A DNA stretch of 64,000 nt from NCBI GenBank assembly GCA_963821325.1, contig CAWGDC010000002.1, positions 186,001-250,000 on the forward strand, written 5' to 3'. Made by a program: the position numbers and the translations under genes. This DNA is from PALSA-555 sp963821325. Its GTDB lineage: Bacteria; Actinomycetota; Acidimicrobiia; IMCC26256; PALSA-555. The notes beneath the pieces are model-generated. The model worked only from the letters and a program-made list of their open reading frames with translations. It was not told where the DNA came from and made no database searches. Positions 17,361 to 25,841 of this stretch are shown here, one piece after another (the first letter of the stretch is position 1; the number at the start of each line of letters is the position of its first letter).

Positions 17361-18092
17361 CTAGCCGATCAGATCGACTCTGCCGGAGTGCAGCCGATAC
17401 TCAGCACCGACGACTCTCACTGTGCCTGAGGCGATGTCCGCCGCGAGCGACGGCTGTGCACTCAGGGCCGCCACGGTCTGGCGGACGTTCTGGGCCACGG
17501 CGGCATCGAGCAGCTGCGCCGGCGGTGTGTTCACGACGGCCTGAACCGCCGGGAGGATGGGATCGACGAAGCCGCTGAGTTCGCCCGGAAGCTGCTTGCC
17601 CTTCGTGACCACGTCGATCGCGGCCTTGACGGCGCCGCAGTCGTCATGGCCGAGCACGACGACGAGGGGCGCCTCGAGCACGGCCGTTGCGTATTCGACA
17701 CTTCCGACGACGACGGACGCGGCGCCGGTGTTGCCAGCGACGCGCACGGTGAAGAGGTCGCCGAGGCCTTGGTCGAAGACCAGCTCGGGTGGGACCCGCG
17801 AGTCGGCGCAACCGAGCACGACGGCGAAGGGGTCCTGCCCCTCCGCGATCTCGGCGCGGCGGACGGTGCTCACGCGGGGCGCCGCGCTGCGGCCCTTCTG
17901 GAACCGCTGATTGCCTGCCTGCAGCAGGGCCAGCGCCTCGCCCGGCGTCGACGGCCGCTTCGCGGCCGGGGCGTGCAGGTTGGATGCGAACGCGTTCGAC
18001 GTGGTCAGGAGCGCGCCGCCGGCGACCACGCCGGACGCCAGGAATGTCCGTCGGGACGGCTGGAACTCGGTCATCCCCGAAGTATCGACCAT
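17361..18092 (-). CDS. Tat-exported beta-class carbonic anhydrase
   Basis: 243 aa from the ATG at 18092, preceded by AAGGTG at good spacing; an ATG six codons later is the alternative. The N-terminus has a twin-arginine signal SRRTFLAS and a hydrophobic stretch, so the folded enzyme is exported. Zinc and catalytic residues of the beta class are all present: Cys95, Asp97 and Arg99 in GCADSRVPPE, then His149 and Cys152 in LGHDDCGAV. It interconverts CO2 and bicarbonate outside the membrane. It lies downstream of the amidase gene on the same strand, about 75 nt away. Confidence 0.9.
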   Translation of the reverse strand: MVDTSGMTEFQPSRRTFLASGVVAGGALLTTSNAFASNLHAPAAKRPSTPGEALALLQAGNQRFQKGRSAAPRVSTVRRAEIAEGQDPFAVVLGCADSRVPPELVFDQGLGDLFTVRVAGNTGAASVVVGSVEYATAVLEAPLVVVLGHDDCGAVKAAIDVVTKGKQLPGELSGFVDPILPAVQAVVNTPPAQLLDAAVAQNVRQTVAALSAQPSLAADIASGTVRVVGAEYRLHSGRVDLIG

Positions 18093-18166
18093 GGGGCTCG
18101 CACCTTGACGGATCGCTGGCCAACCATCCGTCTGCCGGGGCGCGCGCCGCCGGCGAGGGCGCTCGA

Positions 18167-19720
18167 TCAGGCGGGCGCGAGCGTTGGGCGGGGCGCGACG
18201 AGGGGCCACGGGCGGGACCGCTCGACGGCCACGGCCAGATCGAGGAGCAGCTCGTCCTCGTGGTGCCGTGCGAGCACCTGCATGCCGACCGGCAGGTCGT
18301 CCACGGTCCCCGCGGGGATCGAGACGGCCGGGTTGCCGTAGATGTTCGCGATGATCGTGAGCCCGCCCATGTTCACGAGCTCTGGGAAGCGCCGAGCCGC
18401 GCGGTCGATGAGCGCGGTGGGCAGCCCGGGAGCGACGACGCTGGCGAGTCGGGTGCCGAACAGCAGTCCCCGGAAGAGATAGAAGGCGGGAGTGCTCGCC
18501 TTCGCCCAGTCGATGAAGCTCTCCTCGCGGCTGCTCTGCTCGGCGTCGGCCGCGAACGCGGGACCCGGATTGGTCGCGGAGATCAGGAAGTCGACCTGGT
18601 CGAACGCGGCGGCCATGGCCTCGTTGAGCTGTACCCGCAAGGACTCGCTGACGGCGGCGGTTCGCAGGTTGTACAGCGACTGGCCCATGAACAGCCCGAG
18701 AGCAACGTCGGGGGTCATGTCGGACGCGCACGCGGGCCAACGGTCGCCCAGATCCGCGAGGAGCGTCGCCGTGTTGCCCATCATCCAGTGGGCCGCCATG
18801 TTCGGAAGGACGAGCTGCAGGTCGACTTCGACCATGCCCGCCTCGGCGATCAGCGCGGCGGCCTCCGATCGGAGGTGCTCCTCGACGCCTGGGTCCAGCG
18901 GGACGCCGCCGAGCGACGGGACGACGGCGACGCGCTTGCGCGCCAGGTCGTAGGCGCCGAGGCCGCGTTCGAATCCTGGGTGCTTCGGAAGCGTCGTCGG
19001 ATCCGCGCCGTCGTACCCGCCGCACACGTCGAGGTATCGGGCAGCATCCCGAACGGACCGGGCCAGGTTGCCGAGGACGATCGTGTTGGGCCGCATGTAG
19101 GCGCCGGGGCTGCGCGGGATGCGACCGAAGGTTCCCTTCATCCCGAGCAGGCCGGTGTAGCCCGCTGGGATGCGGATCGACCCGCCGCCGTCGCCGCCCG
19201 TCGCGAGGGACACGAGTCCACCGGCGACGGCGGCCGCCGACCCTCCGGAGGAGCCGCCGGCCGTCCGGCCGTGTCGCCACGGGTTGTGGGTGACCCCGTG
19301 GAGCCGGTTGGTGCTGACGTTGAGGCCGCCGAACTCGCTGGCGGTCGTTTGTCCGACGGGGATCGCGCCACCACGTTGGACGAGGCGGGTGATGTGCTCG
19401 GCGGTGTGCGCGGCTCGCCGGTCGGCGAACACGAGCGATGCCTCCGTGTGCGGCCAGCCTTCGACTGGCTCGAGCTCCTTGATGCCGGTGGGCACCCCAC
19501 CGAACGGCTTCGAGACATCGGCGGTCGCGGCGAAGGCGCGGGCACGGTCGGGATCAACGTATCCGAACGCGTTGAGTGCGCTCGCCTCGATGGCCGACAG
19601 CGACGCCTCGAGTTCCTCGGCGGGGGTGCGCTCGCCCCGACGGAACGCGTCCACGAGGGATGACGCATCACCGCCCCACGGTTCGGACGCCACCAGTCGA
19701 TCATGCCACGACGGTCCCAC
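18167..19720 (-). CDS. Amidase (amidase-signature family), nitrile pathway second step
   Basis: 517 aa. The Ser-cisSer-Lys triad is visible: Lys81 in GIKELE, cis-Ser in AGGSSGGSA (155-162), and the nucleophile Ser181 in GDGGGSIRIPAG. The start at 19720 gives MGPSWHDRLVASEP; a GTG a few codons later is possible. It hydrolyses amides to carboxylic acid and ammonia. It follows the nitrile hydratase genes on the same strand by about 85 nt, the classic nitrile -> amide -> acid arrangement. No signal peptide. Confidence 0.9.
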   Translation of the reverse strand: MGPSWHDRLVASEPWGGDASSLVDAFRRGERTPAEELEASLSAIEASALNAFGYVDPDRARAFAATADVSKPFGGVPTGIKELEPVEGWPHTEASLVFADRRAAHTAEHITRLVQRGGAIPVGQTTASEFGGLNVSTNRLHGVTHNPWRHGRTAGGSSGGSAAAVAGGLVSLATGGDGGGSIRIPAGYTGLLGMKGTFGRIPRSPGAYMRPNTIVLGNLARSVRDAARYLDVCGGYDGADPTTLPKHPGFERGLGAYDLARKRVAVVPSLGGVPLDPGVEEHLRSEAAALIAEAGMVEVDLQLVLPNMAAHWMMGNTATLLADLGDRWPACASDMTPDVALGLFMGQSLYNLRTAAVSESLRVQLNEAMAAAFDQVDFLISATNPGPAFAADAEQSSREESFIDWAKASTPAFYLFRGLLFGTRLASVVAPGLPTALIDRAARRFPELVNMGGLTIIANIYGNPAVSIPAGTVDDLPVGMQVLARHHEDELLLDLAVAVERSRPWPLVAPRPTLAPA

Positions 19721-19804
19721 GCTCGACGGGTGCCCGCCGCGCGCCAGCGTGCGCCGCTCGATGATCGACGTGCCGCCGTGATCCCGATCTGCGGGGGCCG
19801 GCGA

Positions 19805-20116
19805 TTACAGCGGCGCGCGCGTCGTCGGCGTCGCGGCGTCGAGGGCGGAGGCGTCGGCGAGCCCGTGGTCGACCGTGAACGACTCGAGGGCGGCCGCCCA
19901 GCTCTCGTAGTAGGGCCGCCGCGGGTCGTCGGCGATGGCCGCGATGAGCAGTCGCCGGAAGGCGTCCCAGTCCTCGCCGAGCCGGTCGACCAGCACGACG
20001 GCGAGCGCCACGGCGCGGCCTTGCCACGGCGCGTCGAACACGAACTCCCCGTTGGCCCGCGGCAACGCGCCGTCGCCGGACATGGCGGCCACGTGGTCGA
20101 CGAACGTCCGGCTCAC
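19805..20116 (-). CDS. Nitrile hydratase accessory protein (cobalt-type activator/chaperone)
   Basis: 103 aa. It resembles the N-terminal half of the beta subunit, with PRANGEFVFDAPWQGRAVALAV and RPYYESWAAALESFTVDHGLAD, as do the small NhlE-type chaperones that deliver the cobalt-loaded alpha subunit. Its ATG overlaps the alpha-subunit stop (ATGA, 20116-20113), implying translational coupling. This chaperone type is characteristic of Co-type nitrile hydratases, in agreement with the alpha-subunit motif. Confidence 0.85.
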   Translation of the reverse strand: MSRTFVDHVAAMSGDGALPRANGEFVFDAPWQGRAVALAVVLVDRLGEDWDAFRRLLIAAIADDPRRPYYESWAAALESFTVDHGLADASALDAATPTTRAPL

Positions 20117-20724
20117 AGTCGTTCGACCCCGATCATGGAGTCACGGGTCACCCGGGCGGCCAGCGTCGTCTCGTCGAGGCCGTCCGTTCCCGCCGGGCGC
20201 TCGGGGAGCACGAGGTAGCGCACCTCGGCACTGGAGTCCCACACGCGGATCTCGACCGTGTCGGGCAGCGCGGTCCCCATCTCGGCCAGCAGCGCCCGAG
20301 GCTCCCGGACGGCACGAGAACGGTAGGCGGGTGACTTGTACCAGACCGGGGGGAGCCCAAGCGTCGGCCACGGATAGCACGAGCAGAGGGTGCACACGAT
20401 CAGGTTGTGCACGGTCGGCGTGTTCTCGACGACGACCATGTGGTCGCCCTCGGGACCGCCGAAGCCGAGCTCCGCGATCGCGGTCGTGCCGTCCGCGAGC
20501 AGGCGTGCCTTGTACGCGGGGTCGATCCACGCGTGGGCGACGACCTTCGCGCCGTTGAGCGGACTCAGATCGTCCTCGAAATGGCGGACGACCTCGTCGA
20601 GCGCGGCGCGGTCGAAGAGCCCGCGGTCGACGAGGACGGCCTCGATGGCTGCCACCCTGGCTTCCACCGGCGCCAGGGGCTCGGGATGGTGCTCGTGGAG
20701 ATGCTCCGCATGCGGCGCGCTCAC
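20113..20724 (-). CDS. Nitrile hydratase alpha subunit, cobalt type
   Basis: 203 aa from the GTG at 20724. The metal-binding loop VCTLCSCYPW gives ligands Cys111, Cys114 and Cys116; Thr after the first Cys (CTLCSC) is the cobalt signature, whereas iron enzymes have CSLCSC. Two of the Cys would be oxidised to sulfinic and sulfenic acid. The enzyme hydrates nitriles to amides in the cytosol. The GTG overlaps the beta stop codon (GTGA) and the gene's own stop overlaps the accessory gene's start, so the three are tightly coupled. The length matches the family (about 200 aa). Confidence 0.95.
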   Translation of the reverse strand: MSAPHAEHLHEHHPEPLAPVEARVAAIEAVLVDRGLFDRAALDEVVRHFEDDLSPLNGAKVVAHAWIDPAYKARLLADGTTAIAELGFGGPEGDHMVVVENTPTVHNLIVCTLCSCYPWPTLGLPPVWYKSPAYRSRAVREPRALLAEMGTALPDTVEIRVWDSSAEVRYLVLPERPAGTDGLDETTLAARVTRDSMIGVERL

Positions 20725-21353
20725 GGCGCCGGCTCCAGGTATCCCTCCCAGAGGTCGACGTGGACGGTCTCGTGGTCGGCGGCGCCGTCGCCCCACAGCT
20801 CCTGGGAGGTGAAGCGCACGGAGTAGTTGGGTTCGACGCGACGGCGGTCACTGTGCGCCTCGACGTCGGGCACCGAGGAGGCGCCGTCCTGCCGAATGAC
20901 CTCGCCGTGCTTGCCTTGCACGTAGCGGGGCGCGCGGGTGTGCCCGAGCGGGTGCCATTCGCGCACGCGGACGTGGTCGCCGACCGCGAATCGTGGGGTG
21001 GTGCGATCGGGGTCGTGCTCGTTCGGTGCGACGCCCCGGTCGGGCCGAGACAGCGGAAATGCGCCGCCTGCTCGACGGTCCAGCTCGGCCGGCTCGACGA
21101 TGCCGCGGTCGACCAGCAGGGTGGCCAGCCCGGTGAGCCAGTGCTCGTAGTAGGTGGACGAGAGATAGTGCGCGGGGTCCATGCGCTCGATGCTGTGACG
21201 GAACGTTCCCCCGTTGGCGAGGCCCGCGGTCATCACCGCGCCGTTCACGCGGAAGACGTCTCGCTCCCATGCATGGTGAAAGACGGGCTCGTCGGCCTCG
21301 CGTTCGACGGTTCCGAATCCGGCGATGCCGCCCAGGTCGTGGATCCCGTCCAT
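20721..21353 (-). CDS. Nitrile hydratase beta subunit
   Basis: 210 aa from the ATG at 21353 (MDGIHDLGGIAGFG), the conserved family start. Typical segments follow: FHHAWERDVF, YLSSTYYEHWLTGLATLLVD, and the C-terminal SH3-like domain PRFAVGDHVRVREWHPLGHTRAPRYVQGKHG ending in DLWEGYLEPAP. It forms the heterodimer with the alpha subunit. Gene order beta-alpha-activator is usual for cobalt enzymes. It begins 17 nt after the end of the PNPOx-like gene, which may head the transcript. Confidence 0.94.
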   Translation of the reverse strand: MDGIHDLGGIAGFGTVEREADEPVFHHAWERDVFRVNGAVMTAGLANGGTFRHSIERMDPAHYLSSTYYEHWLTGLATLLVDRGIVEPAELDRRAGGAFPLSRPDRGVAPNEHDPDRTTPRFAVGDHVRVREWHPLGHTRAPRYVQGKHGEVIRQDGASSVPDVEAHSDRRRVEPNYSVRFTSQELWGDGAADHETVHVDLWEGYLEPAP

Positions 21354-21369
21354 CGTTCCGACGGTACCG

Positions 21370-21972
21370 CTAGGTCTGCCCGGAGGCGGGAGAGCCGGGC
21401 AGGTAGTCGCGGAAGACCTCCATCCGCTTCCAGTCAGGGACGGGTGGGACGTGACCGGGACGGGGAGCGAACGCGGAGGTCTCGAGGAGCTGCATCTTGT
21501 GGATGTAGCGCGGGCAGTTGGGGAAGATCCGGTCGGCCCGGACCTTGACGACCAGTTGGGCGCCCTCGAACCCGGCCAGGAGATCGGTGTCGTCGTGCAG
21601 CGACGCCGTGCCACTGACCCTCATCCGGTTGGGATGCTCGAAGTCGATGAAGAGCAGGCCCACTCGCGGGTTCAGCAACACATTGCCGAGCGTCCGAAAC
21701 ATTCCGTTGCCGTCGTAGCTCGGGAAGGCGAGCGTCCAGTCGTCGGTGACGTGCACGAACCCGGGCTGCCCGCCCTTGTAGGAGCAGTCCGGCCACCCGT
21801 CCGGGTCCGCCGTCGCGATGAAGAACATCGAGCAGCGGGCGATGAACGCACGATCGTCGTCCGAGAAGGTGTCGTGCACCGTGATCTGCTCGAGCCGGTC
21901 AGCGATCCGCCGGCTGTCGAAGCGATCCTGGAGCTCGCGTGATCCGTCGTGGTACATGTCGTGCGTACCCAC
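21370..21972 (-). CDS. Pyridoxamine 5'-phosphate oxidase-like FMN-binding protein
   Basis: 200 aa from a GTG. The split-barrel FMN-binding fold is suggested by IARCSMFFIATADPDGWPDCSYKGGQPGF and NPRVGLLFIDFEHPNRMRVSGTASL, then IFPNCPRYIHKM, a pattern of PNPOx-like proteins that reduce or bind flavin or F420. It is not a canonical pdxH. It lies 17 nt upstream of the nitrile hydratase beta gene on the same strand, so co-transcription is likely; a link to nitrile metabolism is only inferred. Confidence 0.82.
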   Translation of the reverse strand: MGTHDMYHDGSRELQDRFDSRRIADRLEQITVHDTFSDDDRAFIARCSMFFIATADPDGWPDCSYKGGQPGFVHVTDDWTLAFPSYDGNGMFRTLGNVLLNPRVGLLFIDFEHPNRMRVSGTASLHDDTDLLAGFEGAQLVVKVRADRIFPNCPRYIHKMQLLETSAFAPRPGHVPPVPDWKRMEVFRDYLPGSPASGQT

Positions 21973-22116
21973 GCCGTCAGGCTACGCCCGGATCGACAAG
22001 GTGCCCGGCCCTTGCCTTCGTTCGGTGTCAGCGTGGGCCGCCGCCGATCCCCTTTGACTGCCGGGCGGGGCCGCCGTACTAGGCCACCGCCGGTCGAAGG
22101 TGCGCGGCAACCAGCC

Positions 22117-22749
22117 TCAACTCGCCTTCTTCTCAGGCTTCTCGGCGTGACGCGTCGGATCGGCGGCGGTGACCGGCGTACGCGGGGGTGTCGGTGCCGG
22201 GGGACCATCGCTCGTCGCCGCCGCGGTGAGGGCCGTCGCTGGCGATCGTCGAACGGTGAGCGGCGCGGTGATCGCCGCAACCAGGCCAGCCGATCCGACG
22301 ATCACCGCCAACACGCCACTGGTTCGGTCCACGGCGAGCCAGTGCTGCACCTGGCCTGGCCACGCGCCCGCGAGGACCACGATCCCCAGACCGAGGGCGG
22401 CACCTCCGCCGACAGTGAGCAGCACCGTGCCAAGACCGAGCGCCAGGTCGCCGGCCGTGCGAACGCGACTGCCCCCAACGCGCACCAGCTCGGCGCCCAT
22501 GAGCATCGCCAGACCGAAGCCCATGCTGCACACCGCGAAGAGGGGTGTGTAGTGGAATCCTGCGAGTGCGTCGTGCGGGCTGAAGATGTGCTCGGCATGG
22601 AAGCCGCTGTGTCCGATGGCCACCAGACCGGCGAGCAGCGCGAGCACGCCGATCGTTGGGGCGATGACTTGGAACGGATGAAGCCTCGGGGCTCGCACTC
22701 GTGGATGCACGAGCCGGAGCCGCTCCATCGGATGCCAGGTCGTGGTCAT
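22117..22749 (-). CDS. Four-helix membrane protein (DUF4383-like)
   Basis: 210 aa from the ATG at 22749, preceded by GAGGAGGGC. Hydrophobic helices: IAPTIGVLALLAGLVAIG, HYTPLFAVCSMGFGLAMLMGAE, LALGLGTVLLTVGGGAALGLG, and LAVIVGSAGLVAAITAPL. It has a Pro/Thr-rich basic cytosolic tail ending in EKPEKKAS. The loop HAEHIFSPHDALAGFHYTPLF resembles DUF4383-type proteins. Function unknown. Confidence 0.65.
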   Translation of the reverse strand: MTTTWHPMERLRLVHPRVRAPRLHPFQVIAPTIGVLALLAGLVAIGHSGFHAEHIFSPHDALAGFHYTPLFAVCSMGFGLAMLMGAELVRVGGSRVRTAGDLALGLGTVLLTVGGGAALGLGIVVLAGAWPGQVQHWLAVDRTSGVLAVIVGSAGLVAAITAPLTVRRSPATALTAAATSDGPPAPTPPRTPVTAADPTRHAEKPEKKAS

Positions 22750-23025
22750 TTGGCCCTCCTCATCCCCGGTGGGTAACCACCACCGCGATACCTGTCTCAG
22801 CTGGGCCTGTCCGTCGTCCGGCGGCCAGACGCCCACGTCCCTTCTGGCGTACCCAGCGCCACGGCTAAGGCAAACGGAAGCGGACGCGGGGCGGCGACAC
22901 GGGCGACAGCGGGAGCGCCGGCTCAGGAACCCAGCACCCGATGCCAGGGCGGCGTCGGCCTCGACGAGGCGACGATCCGGTCACGACGTCCTGGCCGGGT
23001 CGGCGAGCCCCGTGGAGAGAGAGCC

Positions 23026-24534
23026 TTAGACGGGTCCGTGCGCTCGGATGAGGGCGCGGAGCTCCGCGACGTTCGTCGGGCCGTGTGTGCGATTCGCGGT
23101 GGGAATCGCTTCGCGCGCTCGCTGAATGTCCTCGGCCGTGAACTGGCACGTGCGTCTCTGCGTCTTGACTCGGTAGATGCGTGCCGCGTTGGCCCCGAGG
23201 ATCTTTCGTTTCACCGCGGCCGTGAGCGCTGGGTAGCCGAAGCGGTCCTGGTATTCGGGCGTGATCTCGAACGCGCGGAACGCCTGGATCTGATCTTGCG
23301 GTGTTCCGTACCAGATCGAGTCAGTACCCCAGACGACTCTCTCCGGACCCAACACCTTGAGAAGCTTTCCGAGCACGTGTGCCGATTGGGTGGGGTCGCG
23401 CATGACGTTGCGCCAGGTCGAGCCGAGCTCGGCATAGACGTTCCCTGACGCCCCAATTCCAGAGCTCCGCAAGGTGGTGATGAGGCGGTTCACGCCCACG
23501 TTGGCGGTCTCTTCGGTGTACGGACCTTCGATGTGTTCGGGCTCGTAGCCCGAGTGGTACACGACGAAGGTGACGCCCGGGTGGAGCCGGGCGGCCGGGC
23601 CAACGTCAACCGGTGAGGCGTACTCGACTGCGCCAGCGCCGAACAGGTTGCCGAACCCCTTGTGGACGCAGCAGATCTTGGATCGGCTCGCGGCGACCGC
23701 GTCGAGGAATGCGTCGCCGACCTGGGGAACACCTGCTTCGTGATCGTCGAGCCACCACCGGCCGGGGATATGTGTGTACACCTTCCAGGCTGCGATCCGA
23801 TGCGCCTCCTCGAGCGATTGCATTCCCTCGCGTGTCGCAGCGATGCTTTCGAGTTGAGGAAAGGCTCCTCCGTGGAGGAGGAGCCGCTCGTCGCTGCACA
23901 CCGCTTGGAAGGTGCGTTGCGCCTTCTCCATCTGATCGATGGACAGTGGACTCGCCCCGCCGGGTATCGGCACCGCCGAGATGACGGCCATCGAGGTGTC
24001 GCTGAGAAGGAAGAGCTCCTCGAGGTATTGCTCGATGGAGAAGCACCCGAGGGGATCAGTGGCGCTGCATTGGGCTTGCGGGAACGCCAATGCGAAGGTG
24101 CCACCAGCTTGGTGGTTGGCGTCGTATTCCAGGAAGTGCGTCTGCACATCGAGAATGAACTCGCTGCCGCTCAGCGCCTCGCTGGCAGCCTCTGGCTCCG
24201 TCGGCGCGTCGGCGAGCAGCCGGAAGCGTCCACCGACGGACCTGCCTCTTGCGGCCCGGGACTCCTCATGGCAGGCGCTGATTGTGGCCAGCATGAGGGC
24301 AGCGCCTCCGAGGGATCGTAGGAAGGAGCGGCGGTCGACGTTCAAGCGACGTGCGTACGTCTCGGCCGCGGCTCGGGTTCGGCGAATCGCCTCGTTCTCG
24401 ACCTCTCCCAGGGGTTGAGGCAGATACTCGCCGTTCGAGCAGGGACCCAGCTTGATCGGCAGTTCCGAATCGGGCTCGTGGGGCGCGGCCACCGCATGCA
24501 GTCTGACATTCGCCGCGGTCGTCTCGCGCGTCAC
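23026..24534 (-). CDS. Amidohydrolase (metal-dependent hydrolase) with internal Tat/lipobox motif
   Basis: 502 aa. The C-terminal two thirds form an amidohydrolase-2-type TIM barrel: DVQTHFLEYD, ICCVHKGFGN, FVVYHSGYEP, and GTDSIWYG supplying the conserved Asp. Residues 66-88 read VDRRSFLRSLGGAALMLATISAC, a twin-arginine signal with a lipobox-like ISAC, but it sits after about 65 residues (including LPIKLGPCSNGEYLPQP) rather than at the terminus. A TTG at codon 64 would place it at the N-terminus. Related decarboxylases and lactonases act on cyclic acids; substrate unknown. Confidence 0.85.
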   Translation of the reverse strand: MTRETTAANVRLHAVAAPHEPDSELPIKLGPCSNGEYLPQPLGEVENEAIRRTRAAAETYARRLNVDRRSFLRSLGGAALMLATISACHEESRAARGRSVGGRFRLLADAPTEPEAASEALSGSEFILDVQTHFLEYDANHQAGGTFALAFPQAQCSATDPLGCFSIEQYLEELFLLSDTSMAVISAVPIPGGASPLSIDQMEKAQRTFQAVCSDERLLLHGGAFPQLESIAATREGMQSLEEAHRIAAWKVYTHIPGRWWLDDHEAGVPQVGDAFLDAVAASRSKICCVHKGFGNLFGAGAVEYASPVDVGPAARLHPGVTFVVYHSGYEPEHIEGPYTEETANVGVNRLITTLRSSGIGASGNVYAELGSTWRNVMRDPTQSAHVLGKLLKVLGPERVVWGTDSIWYGTPQDQIQAFRAFEITPEYQDRFGYPALTAAVKRKILGANAARIYRVKTQRRTCQFTAEDIQRAREAIPTANRTHGPTNVAELRALIRAHGPV

Positions 24535-24564
24535 CCACCTTTCGGCGCTGACGAGCGAGAACGC

Positions 24565-24843
24565 TCAGGAAGGAAACGGTGTGAGTCCGAGACGCTGGCG
24601 CACCTCGGGGCGACGCAGCGGCGGGACCGTCTTCGGCGGCTGACGACGCTCGGGCACGAGCGTGAGGAGCCGCTCGGTGATCCCCGCGATGTCACGCGCC
24701 GCATGGTCCATCGCGTCGGCGAGCGACGGGTTGGGCCGAGCGACGCCCGTGACTTTGCGCACGTATTGCTTCGCGGCGGCTTCGATCTCTTCTCGGGTTG
24801 CCGGCGGCTCTAAGCCTCGGAGTTCCGTGATGTTCCTGCACAT
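24565..24843 (-). CDS. DUF2277 family protein
   Basis: 92 aa starting MCRNITELRGLEPPATREEIEAAAKQYVRKVTG, which matches the highly conserved start of DUF2277 (MCRNI..L....PPAT..EI..AA.Q.VRK). The Cys at position 2 is typical. A small cytosolic protein of unknown function. It lies immediately downstream (4 nt) of the phytanoyl-CoA-dioxygenase-like gene on the same strand, so they are probably one transcript. Confidence 0.9.
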   Translation of the reverse strand: MCRNITELRGLEPPATREEIEAAAKQYVRKVTGVARPNPSLADAMDHAARDIAGITERLLTLVPERRQPPKTVPPLRRPEVRQRLGLTPFPS

Positions 24844-24847
24844 GCCG

Positions 24848-25765
24848 TCACTGTACGGCGGGGGGCTCGGTGGGGCCGAGCCCTCCCGCGGAGAGGCCGC
24901 GGCGATACGGCGTCATGTCCATCCCGGGGTAGCGAGCCGCCACGTCGCGCAGCGTCTGGTCGTTCCAGTACGGGTCGCCGGGCCTCGGGAAGCCGAAGAG
25001 GTCGCGTTCCCGGACGGTGCACTGCGGCATCAGCTTCGCCCAGCGCTGCGGCGCCTGCTTCGGCCACGCCATCTTGCCCGCCCAGGTCATGCCCCGCCGC
25101 TGATAGTCGGCCAGCAGCGAGAACCTCGCGTGCCCCGCCGCGGTGATATCGGAGCCCCGGTGCAAGACATCGGTTCGGTAGGCGAGGAGGCTGCCGGCCG
25201 GTGCGGTCGCGGCCACCTCCCGGTCGACGAGGGTGCCGAACTCGAGGTACAGCGGCGTGAACGGGACGTCCTGACCGTCCTCGTAGGGGACGATCCGCGT
25301 CGGACCGTCCCCATCGCCGACGTCGGACAGGTAGATGAAGGTGGTCAGCTGCTGGTAGGTGTGGTCCGTTCGGGGCACCACGAGGCTGTGGCTGCCGTAG
25401 TCGCGGTGCAGCGGCTGCTCGTAGTTCACGGCGCCGGCGTACTTCGCCCACAGCTCGATCTTGTAGAGGTGGAGCTCGGTGGTGCCGAGGAACCGCTCGG
25501 CGGCGTCGACGAGGTCGGGGTGGAACGCCAGGCGGTTCAGGTTCCACGACCGGTACGGGAACTCCTCGACCCCGGCGAACTGGCTCGCCGTGTACTTCCC
25601 GTGCGCCGCAGGGTCGGCGAAGTACTCCTCAGGCGTGGGGAAGTGCAGCGAGAGGGCCTGTTGGGCAGCCGTCAGCTCGTCGGGAGCCAGGAACCCCTCG
25701 ACGATCGTGTACCCGTGCTCGCGGATCTCCTCGAGGGCCGACTCCGGCACCCGCATGACGGGCAC
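24848..25765 (-). CDS. Phytanoyl-CoA dioxygenase family protein (Fe(II)/2-oxoglutarate type)
   Basis: 305 aa. Double-stranded beta-helix dioxygenase with the iron ligands HxD in PLHRDYGSH and the distal His in DVLHRGSDITAAGH; Arg in the last segment can bind 2-oxoglutarate. N-terminal EEIREHGYTIVEGFLAPDEL is the usual PhyH beginning. It hydroxylates an unknown substrate in the cytosol. An ATG three codons downstream is an alternative start. Confidence 0.87.
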   Translation of the reverse strand: MPVMRVPESALEEIREHGYTIVEGFLAPDELTAAQQALSLHFPTPEEYFADPAAHGKYTASQFAGVEEFPYRSWNLNRLAFHPDLVDAAERFLGTTELHLYKIELWAKYAGAVNYEQPLHRDYGSHSLVVPRTDHTYQQLTTFIYLSDVGDGDGPTRIVPYEDGQDVPFTPLYLEFGTLVDREVAATAPAGSLLAYRTDVLHRGSDITAAGHARFSLLADYQRRGMTWAGKMAWPKQAPQRWAKLMPQCTVRERDLFGFPRPGDPYWNDQTLRDVAARYPGMDMTPYRRGLSAGGLGPTEPPAVQ

Positions 25766-25841
25766 TGTAGGTCGGCCCGCGAGTCGGGACGGCCCGCCGG
25801 CAGAGGAGCGGCACGCGCCACCGCGGCGAGCGCGCTGCTGG

